Shown in pieces: positions 41,784 through 51,001 of a DNA stretch of 64,000 bases. The position numbers and the translations under genes are program-made. This DNA comes from Pseudomonadota bacterium (GTDB lineage Bacteria; Pseudomonadota; Alphaproteobacteria; Sphingomonadales; Sphingomonadaceae): NCBI GenBank assembly GCA_021849075.1, contig JAJZTH010000001.1, positions 310,001 through 374,000 on the forward strand, read 5' to 3'. The notes under the pieces are model-generated. The model was not told the DNA's origin. It was given only the letters and a program-made list of their open reading frames with translations, and did not search any database. Position 1 is the first letter of the stretch, and each line of letters opens with the position of its first letter.

Positions 41784-42884
41784 ATGAACCGATCGAGACG
41801 GGCAATGATGGGCGGCGTCGGCGCGGGTCTGGCGCTGGCGGGCATGGGCGGCGGCCCGGCCTTCGCGGCTCCGCGCAAGATCGGCTATGCGATCGTCGGG
41901 CTTGGCTCCTATGCGACGCGCCAGATCATGCCCAATTTTGCGGGATGCGATCAGGCGAAACTGGTCGCCCTGGTCAGCGGGACGCCGGCCAAGCTGGCGC
42001 AATATGGCGACCAATATGGCATTCCGGCGACGCACCGTTACAGCTATGCCGATTTCGATCGCATCCGCGACAATCCCGATATCGACGCCGTCTATGTCGT
42101 GCTGCCCAACAGCCTGCATGCGGAATATGTCATCCGCGCCGCGCAGGCAGGCAAGCATGTGATGTGCGAAAAGCCGATGGCGGTGTCCGTTGCGGAGTGC
42201 GAAGCGATGATCGCCGCCTGCCGCAAGGCGGGCAGGAAGCTGATGATCGGATACAGATCGCGCTTCGAACCCTATAACCGTCTGGCGATCGACCTGGCGC
42301 GCGGTGGCCATGTCGGGCCGACGCGCCTGATCACCGCCGAACATGGTTTTTCCGCGCAGCCCAATCAATGGCGGCTGGACAAGCCCCTGTCGGGCGGCGG
42401 ATCGCTGATGGACATCGGCATCTACAGCCTGAACGCCGCGCGCTATCTGACCGGGGAGGAGCCGGCGGAGGTGAGCGCGGTGGAAAGCACCGACCGCACC
42501 GATCCGCGTTTCCGCACCGTGGAAGACCGGATCAATTTCATGCTGCGTTTTCCCTCCGGCATCATCGCCAATTGCATTTCCAGCTATAGTTCGGGCCATA
42601 ATGGCTATCGCGTGATCGGCACGCAAGGATGGATCGATATGGAGCCGGCAACGCCTTATAGCGGGCAGAGCATGACCATCCGCAAGGATGGCGTCACCGC
42701 GCCCCGCACCCTGCCTGTGCCGGCGAAGAACCAGTTTGCGGGGCAACTCGACCATCTGGCCGAATGCATAATGACCGGCGCGACGCCGATCGTATCGGGC
42801 GAAGAGGGGCTGGCCGACCTGCGCGTGATCGAAGCGATCTATCGATCGGCGGCGACCGGGCGCAGCGTGCGCCTGCACGCATGA
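41784..42884 (+). CDS. Tat-exported Gfo/Idh/MocA oxidoreductase, glucose-fructose oxidoreductase-like
   Basis: 366 aa. The twin-arginine signal NRSRRAMMGGVGAGLALAG ends near AFA, so the folded NADP-containing enzyme reaches the periplasm. IVGLGSYATRQIMPNF is the nucleotide fold, GKHVMCEKPMAVS carries the catalytic Lys, and GGGSLMDIGIYSLNAARYLTGEEP and the C-terminal NQFAGQLDHLAE match Zymomonas GFOR as I remember it. GFOR oxidises glucose to gluconolactone while reducing fructose to sorbitol with bound NADP(H). Overlaps the lactonase gene by four bases, which supports this reaction. Confidence 0.88.
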   Translation: MNRSRRAMMGGVGAGLALAGMGGGPAFAAPRKIGYAIVGLGSYATRQIMPNFAGCDQAKLVALVSGTPAKLAQYGDQYGIPATHRYSYADFDRIRDNPDIDAVYVVLPNSLHAEYVIRAAQAGKHVMCEKPMAVSVAECEAMIAACRKAGRKLMIGYRSRFEPYNRLAIDLARGGHVGPTRLITAEHGFSAQPNQWRLDKPLSGGGSLMDIGIYSLNAARYLTGEEPAEVSAVESTDRTDPRFRTVEDRINFMLRFPSGIIANCISSYSSGHNGYRVIGTQGWIDMEPATPYSGQSMTIRKDGVTAPRTLPVPAKNQFAGQLDHLAECIMTGATPIVSGEEGLADLRVIEAIYRSAATGRSVRLHA

Positions 42885-43873
42885 TCGCGCGGCGGACGAT
42901 GCTGGCGGGCCTCGCCAGCCTTCCCATCGCGGCGGTTGCTGCGACCCGGACCGGCGGGGTCTCGCGGATCGATCCGGCGCTCGATCGGATCATTGCCCCT
43001 TCTGCGCGGGTCGAGCGCCTGGCCAGCGGATATCGCTGGGCCGAAGGGCCGGTGTGGGCGGCACGGGAAAAATGCCTGTTCTTCAATGATCCGCCGTCCA
43101 ACATCCTGTATCGCTGGCGCGCGGGGGACGGAGCGAAACCTTTCCTGTCGCCTTCGGGCCTGCAAACGCCGGTTCCGCCCGACATTCGGGAAGCGGGATT
43201 GAACGGCCTGGCGATCGACGCCTCCGGCGCGCTGATCGCGGCGGACAGCGGCACCCGCGCGATCGTGCAGATCGATATCGCCAGCGGGCAGCGCCGCATA
43301 TTGGCCGACCGCTATCAGGGCAAAAAGTTTAACAGCCCCAACGACCTGTGCATCGCCGCGTCTGGCGCGATCTATTTCACCGATCCCACCTATGGGTTGC
43401 GCGAAGGCGATGCTTCCCCGCTGCGCGAACTAACGCAATGCGGCCTCTATCGACTGACGCCCGACGGTACGGTGACATTACTGGATGGGGATCATCGCCG
43501 CCCCAATGGCGTCGCCCTGTCGCCCGATGGACGCACCCTCTATCTGGCGTTGTCGGATGAGGCGCAGCCTGAAGTGCTGGCCTATACGCTGGACGCCGAT
43601 GGCCTGCCGACGCAGCGCCGCCTGTTCCGCGACATGCGGCCCGAACAGACGCGGGGGCTGCCGGGCCTGCCCGACGGGATCAAGGTGGACGCGCGCGGCC
43701 ATGTCTTTGCGACCGGGCCGGGCGGCGTGCATATCTGCGCGCCGGATGGAACATTGCTGGGGATGGTCAGCACCGGCAAGGCGATCGCCAACTGTGCGAT
43801 CGATCAGGAAGGCGCCCGGCTCTTCCTGACCTCGGCCGATCAACTGGCGGTGATCGGCCTGCGTCGGGTCTGA
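42881..43873 (+). CDS. SMP-30/gluconolactonase-family lactonase, exported
   Basis: 330 aa. An N-terminal RRTMLAGLASLPIAAVAA resembles a Tat or Sec signal. The six-bladed propeller has metal-binding Glu in YRWAEGPVW, Asn in FNSPNDLCIA, and Asp in LPDGIKVDARGHVFATG, the usual calcium/zinc set. It hydrolyses sugar lactones such as gluconolactone to the acid. ATGA overlap with the GFOR-like gene makes the pair a periplasmic glucose-to-gluconate route feeding GntP. Its stop codon directly abuts the stop of convergent dnaN. Confidence 0.9.
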   Translation: MIARRTMLAGLASLPIAAVAATRTGGVSRIDPALDRIIAPSARVERLASGYRWAEGPVWAAREKCLFFNDPPSNILYRWRAGDGAKPFLSPSGLQTPVPPDIREAGLNGLAIDASGALIAADSGTRAIVQIDIASGQRRILADRYQGKKFNSPNDLCIAASGAIYFTDPTYGLREGDASPLRELTQCGLYRLTPDGTVTLLDGDHRRPNGVALSPDGRTLYLALSDEAQPEVLAYTLDADGLPTQRRLFRDMRPEQTRGLPGLPDGIKVDARGHVFATGPGGVHICAPDGTLLGMVSTGKAIANCAIDQEGARLFLTSADQLAVIGLRRV

Positions 43874-44986
43874 TCAGACCCGCATCGGCATCAGCACGTA
43901 CAGCGCCGGGCTAGCGTCGCTTTCGCGGATCAGCGTCGGCGCGGCGGCGTCGGCCAGATGCAGTTCGACCAGATCGCTGTCAATCTGCCCAAGAATATCG
44001 AGCAGATAGCGGGCGTTAAAGCCGATATCGAAGCCTTCGCCCTGGAACGCGCCGGGCACTTCTTCGGCCGCCGTGCCATTTTCCGGGCTGGTGACGGACA
44101 GGGTGATCTTGTCCTTGTCCAGGCTCATCTTGACCGCGCGTGTCTTTTCGGTGGCGATGGTGGCGACGCGGTCGACGCCGTCCTCGAAGCTGCGCGGATC
44201 GATCTTGAGCAGCTTGTCGTTCGCGGTCGGGATGACGCGGCTATAATCGGGGAAGGTGCCGTCGATCAGCTTGCTGGTCAGGATCGCGCTGCCCAGACCA
44301 AAGCGGATCTTGCTGGCCGACAGGCTGATCTGGACCGATCCTTCGACCTCATCCAGCAGCTTGCGCAGTTCGCCGATGCATTTGCGCGGGATGATGATGC
44401 CGGGCATGCCTTCGGCGCCTTCCGGGCGGGTCACGGTGACGCGGGCCAGACGATGGCCGTCGGTCGCCGCGGCCTTCAACACCGGCTGATCCTCGTCCGA
44501 CACATGGAAATAAATGCCGTTCAGATAATAGCGCGTCTCTTCGGTCGAGATGGCGAAGCGCGTCTTGTCGATGATCTGCTTCAATGTTTCGGCCGGCAGT
44601 TCGAAGCTGGTCGGCAGGTCGCCCTCGGCGATCACCGGAAAGTCATCGCGCGGCAGGGTCGACAGGTTGAAGCGCGCGCGCCCCGCCTGAATCAGCATCT
44701 TGCCATCGGCCGCGTGCAGCGACACCTGGCTGCCTTCGGGCAGCTTGCGCGCGATGTCGAACAAAGTGTGGGCGGAAATGGTGGTCGATCCCGCCTGCTC
44801 CACCTGCGCCGACACGCTTTCCACGACCTGCAGGTCGAGATCGGTCGCCATCAGCTTGATCGCGCCGTCGGCCGACGCTTCGATCAGCACGTTGGACAGG
44901 ATCGGAATCGTATTGCGCCGCTCGACCACCGACTGGACGTGGCTCAGGCTCTTGAGGAGCGTTGCGCGTTCGATGGTGGCCTTCAT
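43874..44986 (-). CDS. dnaN: DNA polymerase III beta subunit (sliding clamp)
   Basis: 370-aa clamp subunit forming a ring around DNA; three similar domains. MKATIERATLLKSLSHVQSVVERRNTIPILSNVLI is the family N-terminus, and the hydrophobic pocket for client peptides is formed partly by the C-terminal PALYVLMPMRV. It is not next to dnaA or gyrB here; recF lies 10 kb away. The radical SAM protein at 1659 has a C-terminal QLDLF that would fit this pocket. No terminator is seen between it and the convergent lactonase gene. Confidence 0.97.
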   Translation of the reverse strand: MKATIERATLLKSLSHVQSVVERRNTIPILSNVLIEASADGAIKLMATDLDLQVVESVSAQVEQAGSTTISAHTLFDIARKLPEGSQVSLHAADGKMLIQAGRARFNLSTLPRDDFPVIAEGDLPTSFELPAETLKQIIDKTRFAISTEETRYYLNGIYFHVSDEDQPVLKAAATDGHRLARVTVTRPEGAEGMPGIIIPRKCIGELRKLLDEVEGSVQISLSASKIRFGLGSAILTSKLIDGTFPDYSRVIPTANDKLLKIDPRSFEDGVDRVATIATEKTRAVKMSLDKDKITLSVTSPENGTAAEEVPGAFQGEGFDIGFNARYLLDILGQIDSDLVELHLADAAAPTLIRESDASPALYVLMPMRV

Positions 44987-45115
44987 GTCCCTGTTCTGTC
45001 CGTTTCTTTTTAAGCCGATAGCCGGGTGGTTCGGTCGAATCCCGGCGACAATGATGGATGCTTCTTCATAGCCGCTGTTGCCGTCCCTGCAAGCACCGGC
45101 TTCGCCCTTTTCGTG

Positions 45116-45151
45116 TCAGAGCCTGTTTGGAAATGCGCCCTTGGCGCATCC
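45116..45151 (+). repeat. 36-bp hairpin repeat, copy at 45 kb
   Basis: Same unit as at 39073-39108 with four substitutions; ATGCGCC/GGCGCAT arms around a three-base loop. Here it lies in the gap between the divergent dnaN gene and the small exported protein gene. Confidence 0.8.
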
Positions 45152-45233
45152 GCACCGCTCAGAAGATGCGCTCTTTTGCGCAGTTTCAAAACCGACTGTT
45201 GCAAATGGGGACAGGTTGGGCTTTGCCCACAAC

Positions 45234-45722
45234 ATGCGCCGCATCCTTGCCCTGCTGATCCTGCCGCTGATCGTCGCGACGCCGGCGCAGGCGCGCGATT
45301 CGCTGGGCATCTTCGAAAGCTGGGGCGTGTTTCGCGATCCTGCGACACCGCGCTGCTACGCCATCGCCCAGCCCGCAGCGCGGCGCGGCCAGACGCCCAA
45401 AGGCTTTGCTTCGATCGGCAACTGGCCCCGCCAGCGGGTACGCGGACAGGTGCATATCCGCCTCAGCCGCGCGCGGACGGCCAGCGCGCCGGTCACGCTG
45501 GTCGTTGGCGAACGCCGCTTCACGCTGGTCGCCGGGCAGATTGACGCCTGGGCGCCCGACGCGCGCAGCGACGCCCAGATCATCGCCGCGATGCGATCAG
45601 CCAGCAGCATGAGCATCGCCAGCATCGGCGCGAACGGCCGCGGTTTTGCCGACAGCTATGCCCTGCGCGGCGCGGCCACAGCGATCGACGCCGCCGCGCT
45701 GGGCTGCGCAAAACTGCGCTGA
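45234..45722 (+). CDS. Small exported hypothetical protein
   Basis: 162 aa. Signal peptide MRRILALLILPLIVATPAQA, then a compact beta-rich domain starting RDSLGIFESWGVFRDPATPRCYAIAQPA; the opening W-G-V-F-x-D...C-Y-A-x-A resembles the invasion-associated locus B type, with a second Cys near the end (AALGCAKLR) that could pair with the first. The match is weak, and function is unknown. ATG 45234 has no strong ribosome site. Confidence 0.72.
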   Translation: MRRILALLILPLIVATPAQARDSLGIFESWGVFRDPATPRCYAIAQPAARRGQTPKGFASIGNWPRQRVRGQVHIRLSRARTASAPVTLVVGERRFTLVAGQIDAWAPDARSDAQIIAAMRSASSMSIASIGANGRGFADSYALRGAATAIDAAALGCAKLR

Positions 45723-45852
45723 GGGTTGACTTTTTGGGGATTAGTCAATAGTTAAAGGCCATCCCGTCCCCGGCATGCCGTCTTGAGGCGCTCGCAAGAG
45801 CAGACATCAACTCAAGGCCGATCCCGGGGACAACTTGTATCTGGTCCTCGAA

Positions 45853-46584
45853 ATGGCAACGGCGGTCGTAATCGACGGCGCATATTTTCTGCGTCGTTTT
45901 TCTTTTACTTTCCCACATTTGGATGGGACCGACCCCACACAAGTCGCTTGGGCTGTCATGTATCTGGCTGGCTGGCATCTAGCGATCCGCCATAGATCGG
46001 AGCCCATCGCGAGAGGAGACTTGGATTCAGGATTTCTGGTAAGTGAATCGCCGAGCCTCTATCGAATATTTTTCTACGACTGCGCTCCGCTGACGAAGCG
46101 GATTCATCATCCGGTGTCCAAACTTGCACTGGATCTTGCCAAAACCGATACCGCCAAGATTCGAATGGCGATCCATCAAAAGCTTTTGGATGTTCGTAAA
46201 GTAGCTCTGCGACTTGGTCGCCTTACAGACGATTTCACATGGGTTCTACGTCCTGAAGCATTGAAGCGTTGCCTTTCTGAAGGAAGCAATTTTGATCCAA
46301 AGGATGAAGATTTCATTCTTAATGTGACGCAGAAAGGTGTTGATATGCGACTGGGTCTTGACGTTGCTTCAATGGCTTACAAGCGGCAAGTGGATCAGAT
46401 AATTCTGGTGGCTGGCGACGCAGATTTCGTCCCTGCTACGAAACTCGCTCGAAGAGAGGGGATCGATGTTGTACTCGACCCCATGGGCGGGAAAGCAGCA
46501 CGCGACCTCCTCGATCATGTTGATGGCGTCAGGTTGTGCAAGATGGAGAAGCCGCATGACGGAAAACGGTGGCTAATAGCATGA
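45853..46584 (+). CDS. NYN-domain (PIN-like nuclease) protein, foreign composition
   Basis: 243 aa. [15 protein letters not shown] provides the first catalytic Asp, [21 protein letters not shown] the central Asp pair and [21 protein letters not shown] the third, the standard NYN/DUF88 metal-dependent RNase set. A ~90-residue insert ([42 protein letters not shown]) is particular to this group. Base composition is far lower in GC than the neighbours (two sampled 60-base lines are 42%). Its stop overlaps the rlmN ATG. Such lone NYN proteins are often mobile and may act on foreign or damaged RNA; no specific role is shown. Confidence 0.87.
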   Translation: MATAVVIDGAYFLRRFSFTFPHLDGTDPTQVAWAVMYLAGWHLAIRHRSEPIARGDLDSGFLVSESPSLYRIFFYDCAPLTKRIHHPVSKLALDLAKTDTAKIRMAIHQKLLDVRKVALRLGRLTDDFTWVLRPEALKRCLSEGSNFDPKDEDFILNVTQKGVDMRLGLDVASMAYKRQVDQIILVAGDADFVPATKLARREGIDVVLDPMGGKAARDLLDHVDGVRLCKMEKPHDGKRWLIA

Positions 46585-47843
46585 ACAACATTTCTCTCAT
46601 GCCGATTCCCGGCCATATCGATCCTGTGCCCGTGCCGCGCGCGGTGACGCCGCGGGAGGATGGGCGCGTCGACCTGATGGGGCTGTCGCGCCCGCAGATA
46701 AAGGGCGCGCTGGAGGAAGCCGGCCTGGACATGAAGGCCGCCAAGCTGCGCTCCAAACAGCTGTTCCACTGGCTCTATCATCGCGGCGTCACCGATTTCG
46801 AGGCGATGACCGACCTTGCCAAACCGATGCGCGGCTGGATGGCCGAACGCTTCGTCGTCGGCCGCCCGCAGGTGGTCGAAGCGCAGGTGTCGTCGGACGG
46901 CACGCGCAAATGGCTGCTGCGGTCGGACGACGGGCAGGATTATGAAATGGTCTTCATCCCCGATGCGGATCGCGGCACGCTCTGCGTCTCCAGCCAGGTC
47001 GGCTGCACGCTCAATTGCAGCTTCTGCCATACCGGCACGATGCGGCTGGTGCGCAACCTGACGCCCGGCGAAATCGTGGGTCAGGTGATGCTGGCGCGCG
47101 ACGCGCTGGGCGAATGGCCCAAGGGCAATATGGCGGCCGCCCACGATGTCGACGCCGATGAAGACGAGGATGCGCCGCAATATTCGCCCGACGGGCGAAT
47201 GCTGACCAACATCGTGATGATGGGCATGGGCGAGCCGCTCTATAATTTCGAACATGTGCGCGATGCGCTGAAGGTCGTGATGGACGGCGACGGGCTGGCG
47301 CTGTCGCGCCGGCGCATCACCCTGTCGACCAGCGGCGTCATCCCGATGATGGCGCGCGCCAGCGAAGAGATTGGCGTAAACCTCGCCGTCTCGCTGCATG
47401 CCGTGACCAAGGAAATCCGCGACGAACTGGTGCCGCTGAACCGCAAATATGGGATCGAGGAACTGCTTCAGGCATGCGCCGACTATCCCAAGGCCAGCAA
47501 CGCCCGCCGCATCACGTTTGAATATGTGATGATCAAGGACAAGAATGACAGCGACGACGATGCGCGCGAACTGGTCCGGCTGATCCGCAAATATAAGCTG
47601 CCGGCCAAGGTCAACCTGATCCCGTTCAACCCCTGGCCGGGCACCGATTATGAATGTTCAACGCCCGAGCGGGTGCGCGCGTTCAGTTCCATCGTGTTCG
47701 AAGGCGGCATCAGCGCGCCGGTGCGCACGCCGCGCGGCCGCGACATCATGGCCGCCTGCGGCCAGCTGAAATCGGCGAGCGAAAAGAAGAGCAAGGCGGA
47801 AATGAAGCGCCTGGCCGAAGAAAAGCAGGCCGCGCTCGGCTGA
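46581..47843 (+). CDS. rlmN: 23S rRNA/tRNA (adenine-C2)-methyltransferase RlmN
   Basis: 420-aa radical SAM enzyme that methylates A2503 of 23S rRNA and A37 of some tRNAs. The cluster ligands are in [12 protein letters not shown] (CX3CX2C); [24 protein letters not shown] and [16 protein letters not shown] (with the methyl-carrying Cys) are diagnostic. The C-terminal [11 protein letters not shown] holds the second catalytic Cys. It starts at ATG 46581 in an ATGA overlap with the NYN gene; [13 protein letters not shown] from 46599 is the more family-like start. An acidic insert [12 protein letters not shown] is present. Confidence 0.95.
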   Translation: MNNISLMPIPGHIDPVPVPRAVTPREDGRVDLMGLSRPQIKGALEEAGLDMKAAKLRSKQLFHWLYHRGVTDFEAMTDLAKPMRGWMAERFVVGRPQVVEAQVSSDGTRKWLLRSDDGQDYEMVFIPDADRGTLCVSSQVGCTLNCSFCHTGTMRLVRNLTPGEIVGQVMLARDALGEWPKGNMAAAHDVDADEDEDAPQYSPDGRMLTNIVMMGMGEPLYNFEHVRDALKVVMDGDGLALSRRRITLSTSGVIPMMARASEEIGVNLAVSLHAVTKEIRDELVPLNRKYGIEELLQACADYPKASNARRITFEYVMIKDKNDSDDDARELVRLIRKYKLPAKVNLIPFNPWPGTDYECSTPERVRAFSSIVFEGGISAPVRTPRGRDIMAACGQLKSASEKKSKAEMKRLAEEKQAALG

Positions 47844-47921
47844 TGCGACGGGCGGGCCGACAGCCATGCCGGCCTTGACCTGACCGCGGCCGTCGATTTA
47901 CCCCTTTTTACCGGGGATGCA

Positions 47922-47945
47922 GCGCGTTTCGTTCGAAAAACGCGC
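47922..47945 (+). other. Hairpin in the rlmN-YkgJ gap
   Basis: GCGCGTTT and AAACGCGC form an eight-pair stem around an eight-base loop. No T-run follows, so it may be a weak transcript end or part of the leader of the next gene. Confidence 0.4.
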
Positions 47946-48022
47946 CAGCCGACGCGCCTATGCCGTTCGTCCGCACCCTGCCGGGAGAGGCATAACGACA
48001 GCGATTTAAGGGGCCGCACAAC

Positions 48023-48820
48023 ATGAGCATGGCATATCAGCCCGGATCGGACGATCCTTCCCCATCCCTGCATTTTGCCTGCACATCCTGCGGCAAATGC
48101 TGCACCGGACTGCGCCTGCCGCTCAGCGTATCGGAGGCGATCACCTGGCTGGAGCGTGGCGGGCGGGTGGAAATCCTGTGCGACGCGGCGCCGGACATGC
48201 CGTTTCCTGAGGGGTCCGCCGAAGCCTATCGCGCCGCCCGCGCCGTGCCCGCCATCAGCGACCAGTTGCCCCTGACCCTGTCGGCGACACTGACAGCCGT
48301 GTTCGAAGGCCCCTGCCCCAATCTTCAGGCGGACATGCGTTGCGGCGCTTATGAGATTCGCCCCAATGCCTGCCGCATCTATCCGGCCGAAGTCCGTCCC
48401 GACCGGCGCGTCGTCCCGACCGAAAAACTATGCCCGTCCGATGCATGGGATGATGCGCACCCGACCTTCATGGAGCCGGCGCAGGGCGTGCTGGACATGG
48501 AGACGGCGAACGCCATCACGCGGTCGCGCCACGCCGGCATCGACGACGTTGGCCGCAAGGCCGGGCTGCTGGCCGCGCTGCACATCGATCAGGCGGCGCT
48601 GGCCAATGAAGGCTATGCGATCTGGAAGCCATCGCTCGACACTTTGCTCGACAGGCTCCGGGCCGTTCGCGACGCGCAGGATGGGACTGCGCCGGATCGC
48701 CTCTATGTGGAAATCCTCTCCCCGCGCGCCGAAACCCGCCAGATGATCGCCGAAGCGCAAGGCGTTGACGCCGTCCCTGACAGCACAAGGGGCTATGACT
48801 ATCTGCCGCTTTATGGCTGA
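48023..48820 (+). CDS. YkgJ-family cysteine-cluster protein
   Basis: 265 aa. FACTSCGKCCTGLRLPLS (CX2CX2CC) near residue 20, GPCPNLQADMRCGAYEIRPNACRIYPAEV in the middle and KLCPSD form the CxxCxxCC...C...C pattern of the YkgJ/UPF0153 family, which probably binds zinc or an iron-sulfur cluster. The C-terminal half is a helical extension not found in the short members. AAGGGG lies nine bases before the ATG. Function unknown; the downstream gene overlaps its transcript region. Confidence 0.85.
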   Translation: MSMAYQPGSDDPSPSLHFACTSCGKCCTGLRLPLSVSEAITWLERGGRVEILCDAAPDMPFPEGSAEAYRAARAVPAISDQLPLTLSATLTAVFEGPCPNLQADMRCGAYEIRPNACRIYPAEVRPDRRVVPTEKLCPSDAWDDAHPTFMEPAQGVLDMETANAITRSRHAGIDDVGRKAGLLAALHIDQAALANEGYAIWKPSLDTLLDRLRAVRDAQDGTAPDRLYVEILSPRAETRQMIAEAQGVDAVPDSTRGYDYLPLYG

Positions 48821-48849
48821 TAGTGGCGCGGCAGGGGGAGAAGCGCGGC

Positions 48850-49272
48850 GTGACCGACGAAGAAATTGCGCGGCTGGCAACCGACTTTTGCGACTGCACC
48901 CTGCCCAAGGCATATTGGACGCATGAGGCGCATTTCGCGACCGCCCTGTGGCTGATCCTGAAGCGGCCCGACATCGCGCCCGAACGCGACATGCCCGGTA
49001 TGATCCGTCGCTATAACGAAAGCGTGGGCGGCGTGAACAGCGACAGCAGCGGCTATCATGAAACCATCACCCAGGCGTCGCTGCACATGGCGCGACGGGT
49101 GGTGGCCGGCCAGCCGGGCGGCGTCACGCCATCCGCCGCGCTGGCCGCGCTCATGGCTTCGCCGCTGGGCGACAAGGACTGGCTTTTCACCTATTGGTCG
49201 CGCGATCTGCTGATGGCGGCGGAGGCGCGCCGCAACTGGGTAGCGCCCGACCGCACGCCCCTTCCCGCATAA
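48850..49272 (+). CDS. Conserved hypothetical protein
   Basis: 140 aa from GTG 48850, chosen because GGGGGAG lies nine bases upstream; GTG 48823 is an alternative. Soluble, helical. The most distinctive parts are WTHEAHFATALWLILKRP and RRYNESVGGVNSDSSGYHETITQAS, with conserved-looking His and Glu that could bind a metal, and WLFTYWSRDLLMAAEARRNW. I do not recognise the family. Probably cotranscribed with the YkgJ gene, 29 bases before it. Confidence 0.72.
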   Translation: MTDEEIARLATDFCDCTLPKAYWTHEAHFATALWLILKRPDIAPERDMPGMIRRYNESVGGVNSDSSGYHETITQASLHMARRVVAGQPGGVTPSAALAALMASPLGDKDWLFTYWSRDLLMAAEARRNWVAPDRTPLPA

Positions 49273-49285
49273 ATTACAGCACCAT

Positions 49286-49321
49286 AAAAAAAGGGCGGCC
49301 CTTTGCAGGACCGCCCTTCTT
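49286..49321. terminator. Bidirectional terminator
   Basis: AAGGGCGGCCCT, a short loop and AGGACCGCCCTT, preceded by seven A residues and followed by TCTTC, between convergent genes. It serves mainly the outer-membrane protein gene on the minus strand, where the A-run reads as T. Confidence 0.85.
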
Positions 49322-49370
49322 CCCCTTCACACCGCCAGGCGGTGCGAAGGATCTGATCGATTGAGAGGGA

Positions 49371-49883
49371 TCAGAAACGGAAGCCGATGCCGACAACGCC
49401 GGCGTCACGGCCGCCGATGTTGGCTTCATATTCGCTGCGCTGATATTCAGCCGAAATATAGGTGTTCGGGGTCACGGCATATTCCAGACCGCCGCCATAA
49501 CGCACGCCTTCGAACGAAGCGCCGGCGCCGTTCACGTCGATGCGGGTGTTGGCATAGCCGACCTTGCCGAACGCCAGGACCTGCGGGGTCACGGTGTAGC
49601 CCAGACGAACCGAAGCGGCCAGATCGCGGCTGACTTCCGCACCGGCGCCAGCGCTGGTGGTGCTGTCGCTGAACGACACTTCGGGGCCGAAGGTCACGCC
49701 GTTGGTGACGGCCAGGTCATAACCGGCGGCAACGCCATAGGTGAAACCGTCGCGGCCGTCGAACTTGTCATAGCCCAGCGTCACGCCCGCGCGCGGCCCG
49801 GTGAAGGGCGCAGCGTCCTGAGCGAAAGCAGGGGCAGAAAAAGCAGCGGCAGCAGCAATTGCTGCGAAAATCACAGTCTTCAT
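49371..49883 (-). CDS. Small outer-membrane beta-barrel protein
   Basis: 170 aa. Signal peptide MKTVIFAAIAAAAAFSAPAFA, then alternating amphipathic strands (GPRAGVTLGYDKF, FTYGVAAGYDLAV, AASVRLGYTVTPQVLAFGKVGYANTRI, YGGGLEYAVTPNTYISAEYQRSEYE) ending in VVGIGFRF with terminal Phe, the sign of BamA-inserted barrels. Eight strands in the OmpA/opacity style. Role is structural or adhesion-related; no specific substrate. The upstream gap of 386 bases is AT-rich and probably contains its promoter. Confidence 0.87.
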   Translation of the reverse strand: MKTVIFAAIAAAAAFSAPAFAQDAAPFTGPRAGVTLGYDKFDGRDGFTYGVAAGYDLAVTNGVTFGPEVSFSDSTTSAGAGAEVSRDLAASVRLGYTVTPQVLAFGKVGYANTRIDVNGAGASFEGVRYGGGLEYAVTPNTYISAEYQRSEYEANIGGRDAGVVGIGFRF

Positions 49884-50269
49884 AAAGTCCTCGATATTAT
49901 TCTATACGCCGTGACTTAGATATTCATCCGGCGTTCAGGTTCGATGCCAAGCAATCATGAACTTATTCTCATGAATCCTCCTGCTTCTTTTCTCTTCATT
50001 ATCTGGAGAGAGAAGAGCGCCATCTGCATCATGATCGCGCACTGGCCATCTAGGATCGCCAGATTGAGTTGCAAAGGGGGTCGGAATTTATTTCAATTAA
50101 TTTCGATGCTTGTGTTGCAGATTAGTGACATGCCCATCCGCGTACGCCAACCGGCGCGGGCCGGAGCAGGCCCGACACCGCCCTTGTCGTTCGACCAACA
50201 GCATTTCCAACAGTGCGAACGCCATGATCCGATATGGACCGACGGCAAAAAAGCGATAGGATCGCCGCC
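49884..50269. other. AT-richer 386-base intergenic region
   Basis: Lies between the starts of the divergent outer-membrane protein and cytochrome b genes, so it must hold both promoters. A, T-rich segments occur at 49895-49920 and 50085-50110, and TTCTCTTC...GAGAGAGAAG near 49990-50017 can form an imperfect hairpin. I see no gene, RNA or known operator in it. Confidence 0.6.
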
Positions 50270-51001
50270 ATGGACAGCCCGCCCGCCAGCCCGCCCGACA
50301 GCATGGGGGCGATCGTCAGGCGGCATCGCCTGTCGACGCGACTCTGGCATTGGGTGAATGCCCTGCTGCTCTATGTGCTGTTCACCAGCGGCCTTGGCAT
50401 CTTCAACGCCCATCCGCGCCTCTATTGGGGGCAATATGGCGCCAATTTCGATCATGCCTGGCTGACGCTCAATCGCTTTGGCGGCTGGCTGACGCTGCCG
50501 GCCCATTATAATCTCGCTTTGTCGCGCCACTGGCATCTGACCGCAGCGCCGATCTTCGCCTTCGCGCTGCTCGCCTATATGGTCTGGAGCCTGTTCAACC
50601 GGCACATCGCCCGCGATCTGGCCTTTCGCCGCGGCGAGCTTTCGCCCCGCCATGTCTGGCGGGACATATATGATCATGCCCGGCTGCGCTTTCCCACCGG
50701 GCCAGCGGCGCTGCGTTATAATGTGCTGCAAAAGGCCAGCTATGTCGGCGTGCTCTTTCTGCTGCTGCCGCTCGTCATCCTGACTGGCCTTACCATGTCT
50801 CCGGGCATGAATGCGGCCTGGCCCTGGCTGGTCGACCTGTTCGGCGGTCGCCAAACGGCGCGGTCAATCCATTTTCTCGCCGCCTTCGCGCTGGTCGCCT
50901 TCTTCCTTGTCCATATCCTGATGGTGCTGCTCGCCGGGCCGCTGAACGAAGTGCGATCGATGATCACCGGCCGCTACCGCCTGCCCAAGGAACGATCATG
51001 A
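50270..51001 (+). CDS. Cytochrome b561/b-type membrane subunit
   Basis: 243 aa with four membrane segments. Heme-ligand histidines are expected in STRLWHWVNALLLYVLFTSGLGIF, LTAAPIFAFALLAYMVW with preceding HWHLT, and HFLAAFALVAFFLVHILMVLL. This matches the Ni-hydrogenase/thiosulfate-reductase cytochrome b family that passes electrons between quinol and a periplasmic partner. The next gene, overlapping by four bases, encodes a molybdopterin protein, so this is its probable quinol-linked anchor. AGGA precedes ATG 50270. Confidence 0.9.
   Translation: MDSPPASPPDSMGAIVRRHRLSTRLWHWVNALLLYVLFTSGLGIFNAHPRLYWGQYGANFDHAWLTLNRFGGWLTLPAHYNLALSRHWHLTAAPIFAFALLAYMVWSLFNRHIARDLAFRRGELSPRHVWRDIYDHARLRFPTGPAALRYNVLQKASYVGVLFLLLPLVILTGLTMSPGMNAAWPWLVDLFGGRQTARSIHFLAAFALVAFFLVHILMVLLAGPLNEVRSMITGRYRLPKERS

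Noticed and set aside
45025-45060. GGTTCGGTCGAATCCC resembling a tRNA T-arm
   Set aside because: The spacing is wrong and no cloverleaf can be formed around it; no tRNA was found in the window.
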